The notes under the pieces are model-generated. The model was not told the DNA's origin, did not search any database, and saw only the letters and a program-made list of their open reading frames with translations. From Fimenecus sp045531435 (GTDB lineage: Bacteria > Bacillota > Clostridia > Oscillospirales > Acutalibacteraceae), in assembly GCA_045531435.1 (NCBI GenBank), contig JAZSDZ010000168.1, positions 1 through 23,949 of the forward strand: a DNA stretch of 23,949 bases. The letters run 5' to 3'. This document shows, in pieces, positions 1-7,184 of the stretch. Positions within the stretch are counted from its first letter, which is position 1. Each line of letters starts with the position of its first letter. The position numbers were made by a program, and so were the translations under genes.

Positions 1-2
1 AT

Positions 3-461
3 GAAATAAAAACTCTGTCACACTCGACGAACAGATGTCAGTACCATATAGTATTTGCACCGAAGTATAGAAGAAAAGAGATATACGGAAAACTGAAAAA
101 AGATATCGGAGATATAATAAGGAAATTGTGCGAACAAAAAGGAGTAGAAATAATCGAAGCAGAAGCGTGTAAAGATCATATACACCTTTTAGTATCAATA
201 CCACCGTACTTGAGTGTAGCACAATTTATGGGATATCTCAAGGGGAAAAGTACGCTAATGATTTTCGACCGACACGCAAATTTAAAATACAAGTACGGAA
301 ACCGACACTTCTGGTGCAGAGGATACTATGTAGATACTGTCGGTCGAAATAAGAAAGTGATAGAAAAGTATATACAAAATCAACTGGAAGAAGATTTTGC
401 AAACGACCAGATATCACTCAAAGAGTACATAGACCCGTTTACGGGTAACAAGAATAACTAA
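3..461 (+). CDS. tnpA: IS200/IS605 family transposase TnpA (5' end cut by window)
   Basis: This is a Y1 HUH single-strand DNA transposase that cuts and rejoins the hairpin ends of IS200-type elements. The reading frame is open from base 3 to the stop at 459-461 and starts before the window: the family N-terminal motif 'YHIVFAPKYRRKEIYG' is readable at 42-89, upstream of the first possible internal start (TTG at 126). The HUH motif is the H-I-H of 'KDHIHLLVSIPP', followed by the usual 'FMGYLKGKS' and 'KYGNRHFW' blocks. The catalytic tyrosine should be the one in 'VIEKYIQNQ' near the C-terminus. The visible 152 codons are nearly the whole family length (about 150), so only a few N-terminal residues are missing. 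No internal stop or frameshift is seen, so it could be active. Annotating it from the TTG at 126 would wrongly truncate it. Confidence 0.93.
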   Translation, partial: EIKTLSHSTNRCQYHIVFAPKYRRKEIYGKLKKDIGDIIRKLCEQKGVEIIEAEACKDHIHLLVSIPPYLSVAQFMGYLKGKSTLMIFDRHANLKYKYGNRHFWCRGYYVDTVGRNKKVIEKYIQNQLEEDFANDQISLKEYIDPFTGNKNN

Positions 462-473
462 GCAAAAAACAAA

Positions 474-598
474 CAGCCGCACGAGAGCGGCTGCTTGAGA
501 TAGTAATGCGGTGTCAAACTTCAGTGCCGACTTTTAGTCGGCGAGCCAGTAGGCGGCCCTTATAGGGCCTGTGCAAACCACCAGTTCAACTGGTGGTT
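474..598 (+). repeat. Four consecutive perfect hairpins after tnpA
   Basis: Four perfect inverted repeats stand in a row. The first is CAGCCGC/GCGGCTG with a 6-nt loop at 474-493. The second is GCCGAC/GTCGGC with a 5-nt loop at 526-542. The third is GGCCCT/AGGGCC with a 3-nt loop at 555-569. The fourth is an 11-bp palindrome, AACCACCAGTT and its complement, around a single C at 576-598. The first could terminate tnpA, although no T-tract follows. The fourth is a good candidate for the IS right-end hairpin and may also terminate the opposing flavin reductase gene. GC content is clearly higher than in the neighbouring DNA. Confidence 0.75.
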
Positions 599-624
599 AT
601 GATTTGCCGATATTCGTTTTGAAT

Positions 625-1122
625 TTATTCAACAACTACTTTTACAATTTCACCTACATATACTCTATGGAAATCGTTGTTTGCATAGTTATTCATAATT
701 GCTTCGTCAATGAATCCGTCAGGCTTCATATCCTGATATGCTAATTTTTTGAGCACTATATTAACTTTTGCTTGTTCATATCCGATTGCATTTCCGAAAT
801 CAACAGGGATAAATCCTGTTTCTGCCATTTTGTCAATATCACGACCTGATTTGCTACCGCAGATTCCAAGTTCTTTTTTGTATTCACTATCAAAAAATGA
901 AAGTGAAAAATAATCATTCTTTTCCATAAATTCATAGGTGTATCTTTGTGGTCTTACGAAAACAAAGCATACATCCTTGTTCCAAAGTTCACCAACTCCG
1001 CCCCAACTGATTGTCATTGTGTTGAAATCATTCTTTGTGCCGGCTGTGAGTAACGCCCAATCATTGCTAATCATCTTAACAAAATTGTCTTTTATATCTC
1101 TTATATTGATTTCTTTCTGCAT
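625..1122 (-). CDS. Flavin reductase-like (FMN-binding split barrel) protein
   Basis: A 165-aa protein of the flavin reductase-like family, which binds FMN in a split-barrel fold. It would act in the cytoplasm as a flavin or flavoprotein oxidoreductase; the substrate is not evident. The typical N-terminal block is visible: 'NDWALLTAGTKNDFNTMTISWGG', here interrupted for length, followed by 'VFVRPQRYTYEFM', where the flavin phosphate and isoalloxazine contacts usually lie, and 'FSLSFF'. An upstream in-frame ATG at 1131 exists, but the Shine-Dalgarno AAGGG directly abuts it. The ATG at 1122 has a proper 9-nt spacing and is preferred. The gene is monocistronic, with its own promoter (1163-1191), and converges on the IS element. 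Family assignment is firm; the physiological role is unknown. Confidence 0.85.
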   Translation of the reverse strand: MQKEINIRDIKDNFVKMISNDWALLTAGTKNDFNTMTISWGGVGELWNKDVCFVFVRPQRYTYEFMEKNDYFSLSFFDSEYKKELGICGSKSGRDIDKMAETGFIPVDFGNAIGYEQAKVNIVLKKLAYQDMKPDGFIDEAIMNNYANNDFHRVYVGEIVKVVVE

Positions 1123-1162
1123 ATGAATCATCCCTTAAATAAATTTTTTGTTTGATGTTTTA

Positions 1163-1191
1163 ATTATATAACCTTGAAGCTGAAAATACAA
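1163..1191 (-). promoter_or_regulatory. Promoter of flavin reductase-like gene
   Basis: Read on the minus strand, TTGTAT (1186-1191), a 17-bp spacer and a perfect TATAAT (1163-1168) lie about 40 nt upstream of the chosen start. This fits a sigma-A promoter. Confidence 0.65.
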
Positions 1192-1261
1192 CTAAAAAGG
1201 CTGTTAAATGTTCAAAATGTGGAAAATGTCGAAAAACTTTGTAATTGTTCACAAAAATTTG

Positions 1262-1325
1262 ATACAAATTTTGTATAGTTATTTTTATTCTATGTCTTTC
1301 ATAAAAAGACATTTTGTGATAAGAT
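1262..1325 (+). promoter_or_regulatory. Candidate promoter/operator of the XRE-nth operon
   Basis: Upstream of the XRE gene are two inverted repeats: ATACAA/TTGTAT around 1262-1276, and the perfect ATGTCTTT/AAAGACAT at 1292-1312. A weak promoter, TTTCAT (1297-1302), 17 bp, TAAGAT (1320-1325), overlaps the second palindrome. An autoregulatory operator for the encoded repressor is plausible but is inferred only from position and symmetry. Confidence 0.4.
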
Positions 1326-1381
1326 ATTAGCACTAATTTTATGCCGTTTGTGGATGCGGTGTGTTTAAAGGATGTAGTATA

Positions 1382-1606
1382 ATGCATTTTGGTGATAGAC
1401 TTAAATATTTAAGATGTGCAAAAATTCCCACGATAACTCAGAAGGATTTGGCTAACGCTATTGGTGTTACACAAAGAAAAATTTCCTTTATGGAAACAGG
1501 TACAACAGAACCTTCATTGAAAGATATCAAGGCGCTTTGTAAGTATTTTAATGTATCAGCTGATTATCTTCTTGGCTTGCCCAAAAATATGAATTATCCG
1601 GAGTAA
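1382..1606 (+). CDS. XRE-family helix-turn-helix regulator (small)
   Basis: A 74-aa cytoplasmic DNA-binding protein that is almost entirely one Cro/C1-type HTH domain: 'TQKDLANAIGVTQRKISFME' spans helices 2 and 3, and 'PSLKDIKALCKYFNVSADYLLG' forms the usual C-terminal half of the fold. A GTG at 1361 is in frame, but ATG 1382 is preferred because AAAGGATG lies at the right distance before it. The gene ends only 3 nt before endonuclease III, so the two are very likely co-transcribed and translationally coupled. Its target is unknown; the palindromes upstream (1262-1312) suggest autoregulation. Confidence 0.85.
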   Translation: MHFGDRLKYLRCAKIPTITQKDLANAIGVTQRKISFMETGTTEPSLKDIKALCKYFNVSADYLLGLPKNMNYPE

Positions 1607-1609
1607 TTT

Positions 1610-2236
1610 ATGACAAAAAAAGACCGAGCAAAACTTCTTGTTGAAGGATTAAAAAAAGAATATCCTGATGCAATTTGTTCGCTGACAGCTGAAAGCCCTT
1701 TCGAGTTGCTTATCGCAACAAGACTTTCTGCACAATGTACAGATGCAAGAGTTAATCTTGTAACACCTGCACTTTTCAGTAAATACAGGACTCTTGATGA
1801 CTATGTGAATGCTGATGTGAAGGATATTGAAAATATTATTCGTTCATGTGGCTTTTATCACGGCAAGGCAAGGGATATTATTGAAATGGCAAGAGGTGTC
1901 AGGGATAGATTTGGTGGGGTTGTTCCCGATAATATCGAAGATTTGACTTCTCTTCAGGGTGTCGGACGAAAAACTGCAAATCTTATCGTTGGTGATGTGT
2001 ATAAAAAACCTGCAGTTGTGGCAGACACACATTTGATAAGACTTACAAACAGAATGGGGCTTGTAAGCACAAAGGACCCGAAAAAGGTTGAACTTGAGCT
2101 TAAAAAAATTCTTCCGCCTGAAGAAAGTAATGATTTTTGTCATAGATGTGTTCTTCATGGCAGGGCAATATGTGCGGCTCGAAAAGCAAATTGTGAAATT
2201 TGTTGTTTAAATGACATTTGTAAAAAGATAATATAG
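1610..2236 (+). CDS. nth: Endonuclease III (DNA glycosylase/AP lyase)
   Basis: A bifunctional DNA glycosylase and AP lyase that removes oxidised pyrimidines in base excision repair. Its 208 aa match the family length (about 210). The helix-hairpin-helix 'LQGVGRKTANLIVG' carries the catalytic Lys (K121), and the catalytic Asp is D139 in 'VVADTHLIRL'. The C-terminal 4Fe-4S loop is intact, with C188-X6-C195-X2-C198-X5-C204. The ATG at 1610 follows the XRE stop by 3 nt, and its Shine-Dalgarno (CCGGAG) lies inside the end of that gene. All catalytic residues are present, so it should be functional. Confidence 0.96.
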   Translation: MTKKDRAKLLVEGLKKEYPDAICSLTAESPFELLIATRLSAQCTDARVNLVTPALFSKYRTLDDYVNADVKDIENIIRSCGFYHGKARDIIEMARGVRDRFGGVVPDNIEDLTSLQGVGRKTANLIVGDVYKKPAVVADTHLIRLTNRMGLVSTKDPKKVELELKKILPPEESNDFCHRCVLHGRAICAARKANCEICCLNDICKKII

Positions 2237-2242
2237 TATAGG

Positions 2243-2275
2243 GCGGGGGGTTGCTCCCGCAAATTTGTTTTATAG
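2243..2275 (+). terminator. Weak terminator after nth
   Basis: A short GC hairpin (GCGGG 2243-2247 with CCCGC 2256-2260) is followed by a moderately T-rich stretch. It sits just after the nth stop and may terminate the XRE-nth transcript. The T-tract is interrupted, so efficiency is uncertain. Confidence 0.4.
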
Positions 2276-2337
2276 TCATTCTGAACGAAATGAAGAATTT
2301 CTATCATAGTAACACTTAAAGTGAAAGGAATTCTTCA
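2275..2337. repeat. REP-like dispersed repeat, copy A
   Basis: A 27-bp unit at 2275-2301 begins GTCATTCTGAACGAAATGAA and ends in GAATTTC. A partial inverted partner (AGGAATTCTTCAT, about 2326-2338) pairs with its 3' part, so the unit can fold into a hairpin. Related units are at 20475-20501, 20526-20552 and 22253-22279, always between genes. Confidence 0.75.
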
Positions 2338-2384
2338 TCATATTATCTTTCTTAATAGAGTTGCATGGATTTTGTATATTAACA

Positions 2385-2414
2385 TTGTATTTTATAACAA
2401 TTATATGCTATACT
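2385..2414 (+). promoter_or_regulatory. Promoter of the 584-aa membrane protein gene
   Basis: TTGTAT (2385-2390), an 18-bp spacer and TATACT (2409-2414), about 30 nt before the chosen start. This supports an independent transcription unit. Confidence 0.55.
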
Positions 2415-2444
2415 ATTAACATATTATGGAAACGAGGTATTATT

Positions 2445-4199
2445 ATGGATCCAATCAATGTTGATTTCGGCAATAAGAGTGTTATGCCGGAAACACCAAA
2501 AGGCAGTACAGTAAAAAGAGTAATTGTCAGCATTTTACTTACAATAGTTGTGGGCGCAGCTTTGTATTATTTTATGCTTCCTGCACTTAACATTAAGGCT
2601 CTTGAACTTTACATTTATATTGCTGTTTTGATTATGGCGTATATAGGTGTTTTTGGTGTGCTCTCAAAAGCGTATTTCAGACCTGAATATATGGAATACG
2701 CAAGGAATAAGGTGAAAATTCCTATTGTGTTGATTATTGTTCTTGTAGTCCTTGTTGGTATAGGTTACCTTACAGGTGTGGAAATCTTCCGTGCAAAGGA
2801 TTACGCAGAACTTATAGATGTAAAAGAAGGGGATTTTGCAGAGGAAATTGCAGAAGTTGATTTCCAGAGTGTTCCTCGCCTTGATAAAGATTCATCAAAT
2901 ATGATTGCAACTCGTGCATTGGGTGAACTTTCTGACTATGTTTCACAGTTTGTTGTTAATTCATACTATTCGACACAGATTAATTATAAAGGAACTCCTG
3001 TTCGTGTTCAGTCCCTTGATTATGGTGATATTTTTAAGTGGCTTAAGAACACAAAAAATGGTATCCCTGCATATATCATTGTTGATATGACAACTCAGAA
3101 GGCTGAAACTGTAAGGCTTGAAGAGGGCATGAAATATTCTCCTGCAGAGCATTTGAACGAATATCTTATTCGTCACGTAAGGTTTAAGTATCCATCACTT
3201 ATGCTTGGTGACCCATCATTTGAAATTGACGAAACAGGCAGACCTTTCTGGATTGTTCCTGTACTTGATAAGACAATCGGACTTTTCGGTGGTACTGATG
3301 TTCAGGGTGCTATTATCGTTGACTCAATTAATGGTGATACAACTCTCGTTTCAACAAGTCTTGACGGAACAACAAAGCTTCCTACTGACAAATTTGTAAC
3401 AGACAAGGAATTTCAGTGGCTTGACCAAGTTTATTCTGCAACAATTGTGAATCAGCAGTATAACTACTATGGTAAATACAACAATGGGTTCATCAACTCG
3501 ATTATCGGTCAGGAAAATGTCCGTGTTACAAGTCAGGGCTATAACTATTTAGCGCTTAATGATGACGTTTATATGTACACAGGTGTAACTTCTATCAGCT
3601 CTGACCAGTCAATTATCGGTTTTGTTCTTATTAATCAGCGAACAAAAGAAGCTGTATATTATCAGCAACCGGGTGCATTGGAAGAAACTGCAAGAACATC
3701 TGCACAAGGTAAGGTTCAGCAGTATGGCTACCGTGCAACATTCCCGATTCTCCTCAATGTAAGTGGTGAACCAACATACTTTATGGCGCTTAAAGACTCG
3801 AGTGAACTTGTTAAGATGTATGCAATGGTTAATGTTGAACAGTCAACTCTTGTTGGTGTTGGTACAAGTCTTGCTGAATGTACAGAAAACTATGCAGCAG
3901 AGCTTCAGAAGAATGGTGTCAATGTTGATGTTGATGTTGACTCAATGGGGCAGGAAGAAACACTTGATGAGCCTAAAAATGAAACAATTGAAGTGGCAGG
4001 TGTAGTTGAAGAAATTAGAAGTGTTATTACAGGTGGCGAAACTTATTTCTATATCAAACTTACAGACAATAATGCATATTATAAGGTTGCAGTCAAAGAT
4101 GCAGAAAAAATTGTTATTCTCAATGTTGGTGATAAAATCGCATTTGCAGTTGATAAAAATGCAACAGGAGAGATTATTCCTGTAGTTTTAGTAAAATAA
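2445..4199 (+). CDS. Membrane protein of unknown function with C-terminal OB-like domain
   Basis: A 584-aa protein I cannot assign to a named family. The start at ATG 2445 is chosen because of the GAGG at 2434-2437; the longer frame from 2361 would add 28 residues that cover the promoter. Three hydrophobic helices are visible: about residues 26-43, 54-73 and 92-110. The large soluble part that follows is mostly beta-rich and is probably outside the cell. It contains segments such as 'FEIDETGRPFWIVPV' and 'GAIIVDSINGDT' that resemble PepSY-like modules (inference). After an acidic linker rich in 'VDVDVDS' and 'EETLDEPKNE', the last 75 residues look like an OB-type beta barrel. It is monocistronic and followed by a hairpin terminator. 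A cell envelope or sensory role is possible but not shown. Confidence 0.85.
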   Translation: MDPINVDFGNKSVMPETPKGSTVKRVIVSILLTIVVGAALYYFMLPALNIKALELYIYIAVLIMAYIGVFGVLSKAYFRPEYMEYARNKVKIPIVLIIVLVVLVGIGYLTGVEIFRAKDYAELIDVKEGDFAEEIAEVDFQSVPRLDKDSSNMIATRALGELSDYVSQFVVNSYYSTQINYKGTPVRVQSLDYGDIFKWLKNTKNGIPAYIIVDMTTQKAETVRLEEGMKYSPAEHLNEYLIRHVRFKYPSLMLGDPSFEIDETGRPFWIVPVLDKTIGLFGGTDVQGAIIVDSINGDTTLVSTSLDGTTKLPTDKFVTDKEFQWLDQVYSATIVNQQYNYYGKYNNGFINSIIGQENVRVTSQGYNYLALNDDVYMYTGVTSISSDQSIIGFVLINQRTKEAVYYQQPGALEETARTSAQGKVQQYGYRATFPILLNVSGEPTYFMALKDSSELVKMYAMVNVEQSTLVGVGTSLAECTENYAAELQKNGVNVDVDVDSMGQEETLDEPKNETIEVAGVVEEIRSVITGGETYFYIKLTDNNAYYKVAVKDAEKIVILNVGDKIAFAVDKNATGEIIPVVLVK

Positions 4200-4209
4200 C
4201 AAATGGTTA

Positions 4210-4240
4210 GGCGAGGTCAAATGACTTCGCCTTTGTTATT
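4210..4240 (+). terminator. Terminator after the 584-aa membrane protein gene
   Basis: A 10-bp stem (GGCGAGGTCA 4210-4219 with TGACTTCGCC 4222-4231, one G-U pair) is followed by a T-rich tail. It separates the membrane protein gene from the arginine cluster. Confidence 0.75.
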
Positions 4241-4292
4241 TACTTTGCAAATAATTTGCTTTATGTTTTTAGCGATTTTATACATTATATTA

Positions 4293-4391
4293 TGTATAAA
4301 TGCATAAAATATACAAAATATGTAATGATAATGCATAAATACCGTATAAATATTCATTAAATATGTAAAATATTGCATAAAAATACAAAAA
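4293..4391 (+). promoter_or_regulatory. Array of ARG-box-like operators upstream of argG
   Basis: About 100 bp holds repeated sites resembling the ArgR/AhrC operator (TGAATAAAAATGCA-like in Bacillus, TGAAT-N4-ATTCA in enterics). Examples are TGTATAAATGCATAAAA (4293-4309), TGCATAAAATATACAAA (4301-4317), TGCATAAATACCGTATA (4332-4348), TATAAATATTCAT (4345-4357), TGTAAAATATTGCA (4364-4377) and TGCATAAAAATACAAAAA (4374-4391). They lie just upstream of the argG promoter. Repression of the cluster by an arginine-bound ArgR hexamer is inferred; no argR gene is in the window. Confidence 0.65.
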
Positions 4392-4416
4392 ATAATGAGA
4401 AAATATGTAAAAACAC

Positions 4417-4444
4417 TTGATTTCATAAAAAAAGTGTGTATAAT
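4417..4444 (+). promoter_or_regulatory. Promoter of the arginine cluster
   Basis: TTGATT (4417-4422), a 16-bp spacer and a perfect TATAAT (4439-4444), about 55 nt upstream of the argG start. It is the only clear promoter I see for the seven arg genes. Confidence 0.7.
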
Positions 4445-4499
4445 ATATCCATACTGCAATTTGCACAAATAATAACTCAATTTTTCGGAGGAATATACA

Positions 4500-5732
4500 A
4501 TGGAAAAGAAAGATATCAAAAAGGTAGTTTTAGCTTATTCAGGTGGTCTTGATACATCGATCATTATCCCTTGGCTTAAAGAAAACTATAATAATTGCGA
4601 AGTTATCGCTGTATCAGGTGACGTTGGCCAGGGTACTGAACTTGACGGCCTTGAAGAAAAGGCAATCGCAACAGGTGCTTCAAAGCTTTATGTTCTTGAT
4701 TTAAAAGAAGAATACGTTGAAGAATATATCTGGCCTTGTCTTAAAGCGGGTGCTGAATATGAACAGTATCTTCTTGGCACATCTCACGCTCGTCCTTGTA
4801 TTGCAAAGGGTCTTGCTGAAATCGCAATCAAAGAAGGCGCAGACGCAATCTGCCACGGTTGTACAGGCAAGGGTAATGACCAGGTTCGTTTTGAACTTAC
4901 ATTAAAGGCTTTTGCTCCTGAAATGGCAATTATTGCTCCTTGGCGTGAATGGGACATTAAGTCTCGTGAAGAAGAAATCGCTTATGCGGAGGCTCACAAT
5001 ATTCCTCTTAAGATTAATCGTGAAACAAACTATTCAAAGGATAAGAATGTATGGCACCTTTCACACGAAGGTCTTGACCTTGAAGATCCTGCAAATGAGC
5101 CAACATACAATAAGCCAGGTTTCCTTGAAATGAGCGTTTCTCCTGAAATGGCTCCTGATGTACCAACTTATGTTACAATCCATTTTGAACAGGGTGTTCC
5201 AACAGCTATTGACGGTGTTGAAATGGGTGGACTTGCAATTGTTGAAAAGCTTAACGAACTCGGTGGTGCTAACGGTATCGGTCTTCTTGATATCGTTGAA
5301 AATCGTCTTGTTGGTATGAAATCTCGTGGTGTTTATGAAACTCCAGGTGGTGCAATTCTTTATAAGGCACACGAATTCCTTGAAATGATTTGTCTTGACC
5401 GTGATACACAGCACTACAAGAAACTTGTAGCACAGAAATTCGGTGAGGTTGTTTATAACGGTCTTTGGTTCACGCCACTTCGTGAAGCTCTTTCAGCTTT
5501 CGTTGATAAGACACAGGAAACTGTAACAGGTGACGTTAAACTTAAACTTTACAAGGGCAACATCATCAATGCAGGTATCACATCTCCATACTCACTCTAT
5601 GATGAAAATGTTGCATCATTCGGTGATGACGGCGGTGCATACAATCAGAAGGATTCAGCTGGATTTATCAATCTCTTTGGATTGTCTATAAAAGTAAAAG
5701 CTTTGTTGGATAAGCAACGTGGCGAAAACTAA
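4500..5732 (+). CDS. argG: Argininosuccinate synthase
   Basis: Catalyses ATP-dependent joining of citrulline and aspartate to argininosuccinate, the seventh step of arginine synthesis, in the cytoplasm. The 410 aa match the family (about 400). The ATP pyrophosphatase P-loop 'SGGLDTS' is at residues 14-20. The conserved blocks 'TSHARPCIAKG', 'HGCTGKGNDQVRFE' (citrulline and aspartate binding), 'PWREWD' and 'ETPGGAIL' are all present. CGGAGGA stands at ideal distance before the ATG. It is the first gene of the arg cluster, behind ARG-box-like sites. A hairpin lies between it and argH. Confidence 0.98.
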   Translation: MEKKDIKKVVLAYSGGLDTSIIIPWLKENYNNCEVIAVSGDVGQGTELDGLEEKAIATGASKLYVLDLKEEYVEEYIWPCLKAGAEYEQYLLGTSHARPCIAKGLAEIAIKEGADAICHGCTGKGNDQVRFELTLKAFAPEMAIIAPWREWDIKSREEEIAYAEAHNIPLKINRETNYSKDKNVWHLSHEGLDLEDPANEPTYNKPGFLEMSVSPEMAPDVPTYVTIHFEQGVPTAIDGVEMGGLAIVEKLNELGGANGIGLLDIVENRLVGMKSRGVYETPGGAILYKAHEFLEMICLDRDTQHYKKLVAQKFGEVVYNGLWFTPLREALSAFVDKTQETVTGDVKLKLYKGNIINAGITSPYSLYDENVASFGDDGGAYNQKDSAGFINLFGLSIKVKALLDKQRGEN

Positions 5733-5748
5733 TTAATTACTAACAACA

Positions 5749-5777
5749 ACGACAAAGGCTGAAAAAGTCTTTGTCGT
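5749..5777 (+). promoter_or_regulatory. Perfect hairpin between argG and argH
   Basis: ACGACAAAG (5749-5757) and CTTTGTCGT (5769-5777) form a perfect 9-bp stem with an 11-nt loop. No T-tract follows, so it is not a standard terminator. It ends 14 nt before the argH Shine-Dalgarno and could be a processing or mRNA stability element that sets the argG/argHCJBDF ratio. Confidence 0.55.
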
Positions 5778-5802
5778 ATTGTGCTAATATAGGAGAATTA
5801 TT

Positions 5803-7173
5803 ATGCAACTGTGGAAAGGCAGATTTTCAAAGGAAATCGACCCCAAAACCAATGATTTTAACTCGTCAATTAAATTTGACAGCCGTATGTATAAAGAAGA
5901 TATCGACGGAAGTCTTGCTCACGCTGCAATGCTCTGTGCTCAAGGTATTATCTCTGCAGAAGACCTGACTGCTATTACTGATGGCTTAAAGGCTATCAAG
6001 GCAGAAATTGAATGTGGAGAGTTAGAAATTGACCCTAATGCAGAAGACATTCACACATTTGTTGAAGGTGAACTTACTTCAAGAATCGGTGCAGCAGGTA
6101 AAAGATTACATACAGCAAGAAGCCGTAATGACCAGGTTGCAGTTGATATAAGACTCTATCTCCGTCACGAGTGTGATACACTTTATAATCAACTTACTGA
6201 ACTTGTAGATGTTCTTTGCAAAAAGGCAGAACAATATGCAAGTGCAGTTATGCCGGGATATACTCATCTTCAGCGTGCACAGCCTATCACATTTGGCCAT
6301 CATCTGATGGCTTATGCAGAAATGCTTCTTCGTGATAAGGAAAGACTCGCACAGGCGACTGACAGAATGAATTACTCACCACTGGGTGCTTGTGCATTGG
6401 CAGGTACAACATATAACACAGACCGTGAAATGACTGCAAAGGCACTGGGCTTCAATGGTACTATGCAGAATTCACTTGATTCAGTTTCTGACCGTGATTT
6501 CTGTATGGAATTAGCATCTGTAATCTCAATTATTATGGTGCATCTTTCACGTTTTTCAGAAGAAATTGTTCTCTGGTGTTCTTGGGAATTTAAATTCATT
6601 GAACTTGACGATGCTTTCTCAACTGGCTCATCAATTATGCCACAGAAGAAAAACCCTGATATTACAGAGTTAATCCGTGGTAAATCAGGTCGTGTATTTG
6701 GTGATTTGACAACACTTCTTACAATGATGAAAGGTCTTCCACTTGCATATAACAAGGATATGCAGGAGGATAAGGAAGCAATTTTTGATGCTTTCGATAC
6801 AGTTAAAATGTGCCTTACTGCATTTATTCCAATGCTCGATACAATGACAGCACTTCCTGAGAATATGAGAAAAGCAGCTGCAGGTGGATTTATTAATGCA
6901 ACTGATTGTGCTGACTATCTTGTAGGTAAAGGACTTCCTTTCCGTGATGCATATAAAGCAACAGGTGAACTCGTTGCACTTTGTATCAAAAGGGGTCTTA
7001 CACTTGAAACTTTACCACTTGAAGAATATAAAGCAGTTTGTGATATCTTTGATGAAGGTGTATTTGGTGCAATCAATCTTGATAAGTGCGTAAATGATAG
7101 AACATCTCTCGGTGGACCTGCTCCACAAAACGTTTTATTACAAGTAAAACGCGTAAAAGAACTCAACAAATAA
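5803..7173 (+). CDS. argH: Argininosuccinate lyase
   Basis: Cleaves argininosuccinate to arginine and fumarate, the last step of the pathway. It is a cytoplasmic tetramer of the fumarase/aspartase superfamily. Its 456 aa are the usual length. The three superfamily regions are visible: 'HTARSRNDQVA' near residues 103-113, 'YTHLQRAQP' with the general acid-base His near 155, and the signature 'GSSIMPQKKNP' (275-285) holding the catalytic Ser. Shine-Dalgarno AGGAGA precedes the ATG. It follows argG by 70 nt and argC by 11 nt downstream, in one operon. Confidence 0.98.
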   Translation: MQLWKGRFSKEIDPKTNDFNSSIKFDSRMYKEDIDGSLAHAAMLCAQGIISAEDLTAITDGLKAIKAEIECGELEIDPNAEDIHTFVEGELTSRIGAAGKRLHTARSRNDQVAVDIRLYLRHECDTLYNQLTELVDVLCKKAEQYASAVMPGYTHLQRAQPITFGHHLMAYAEMLLRDKERLAQATDRMNYSPLGACALAGTTYNTDREMTAKALGFNGTMQNSLDSVSDRDFCMELASVISIIMVHLSRFSEEIVLWCSWEFKFIELDDAFSTGSSIMPQKKNPDITELIRGKSGRVFGDLTTLLTMMKGLPLAYNKDMQEDKEAIFDAFDTVKMCLTAFIPMLDTMTALPENMRKAAAGGFINATDCADYLVGKGLPFRDAYKATGELVALCIKRGLTLETLPLEEYKAVCDIFDEGVFGAINLDKCVNDRTSLGGPAPQNVLLQVKRVKELNK

Positions 7174-7184
7174 GGAAAATATAT

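Larger units (their letters stand above)
1..598 (+). mobile_element. IS200/IS605-family element, 3' part
   Basis: The tnpA gene plus the palindrome-rich tail downstream of it look like the right part of an IS200/IS605 element. These elements have no terminal inverted repeats; they carry subterminal hairpins recognised by the Y1 transposase as single-stranded DNA. The last and most perfect palindrome ends at 598 and is the best candidate for the right-end recognition hairpin. The left end lies outside the window. No tnpB accessory gene follows, so it would be an IS200-type (tnpA only) element. The exact right boundary and cleavage site cannot be fixed from one copy. Confidence 0.7.

Noticed and set aside
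1132..1381. The 1192-1261 part of the gap between the flavin reductase and XRE genes searched for a small RNA or gene
   Set aside because: No ORF with a ribosome binding site and no stable fold is evident; only the promoters and palindromes listed are supported.
4217..4519. 100-aa minus-strand frame upstream of argG
   Set aside because: Its composition reflects AT-rich operator DNA; it overlaps the ARG-box array, the argG promoter and the argG start.
6372..6755. 127-aa minus-strand frame inside argH
   Set aside because: It is antisense to a well-conserved gene and shows no family motif.
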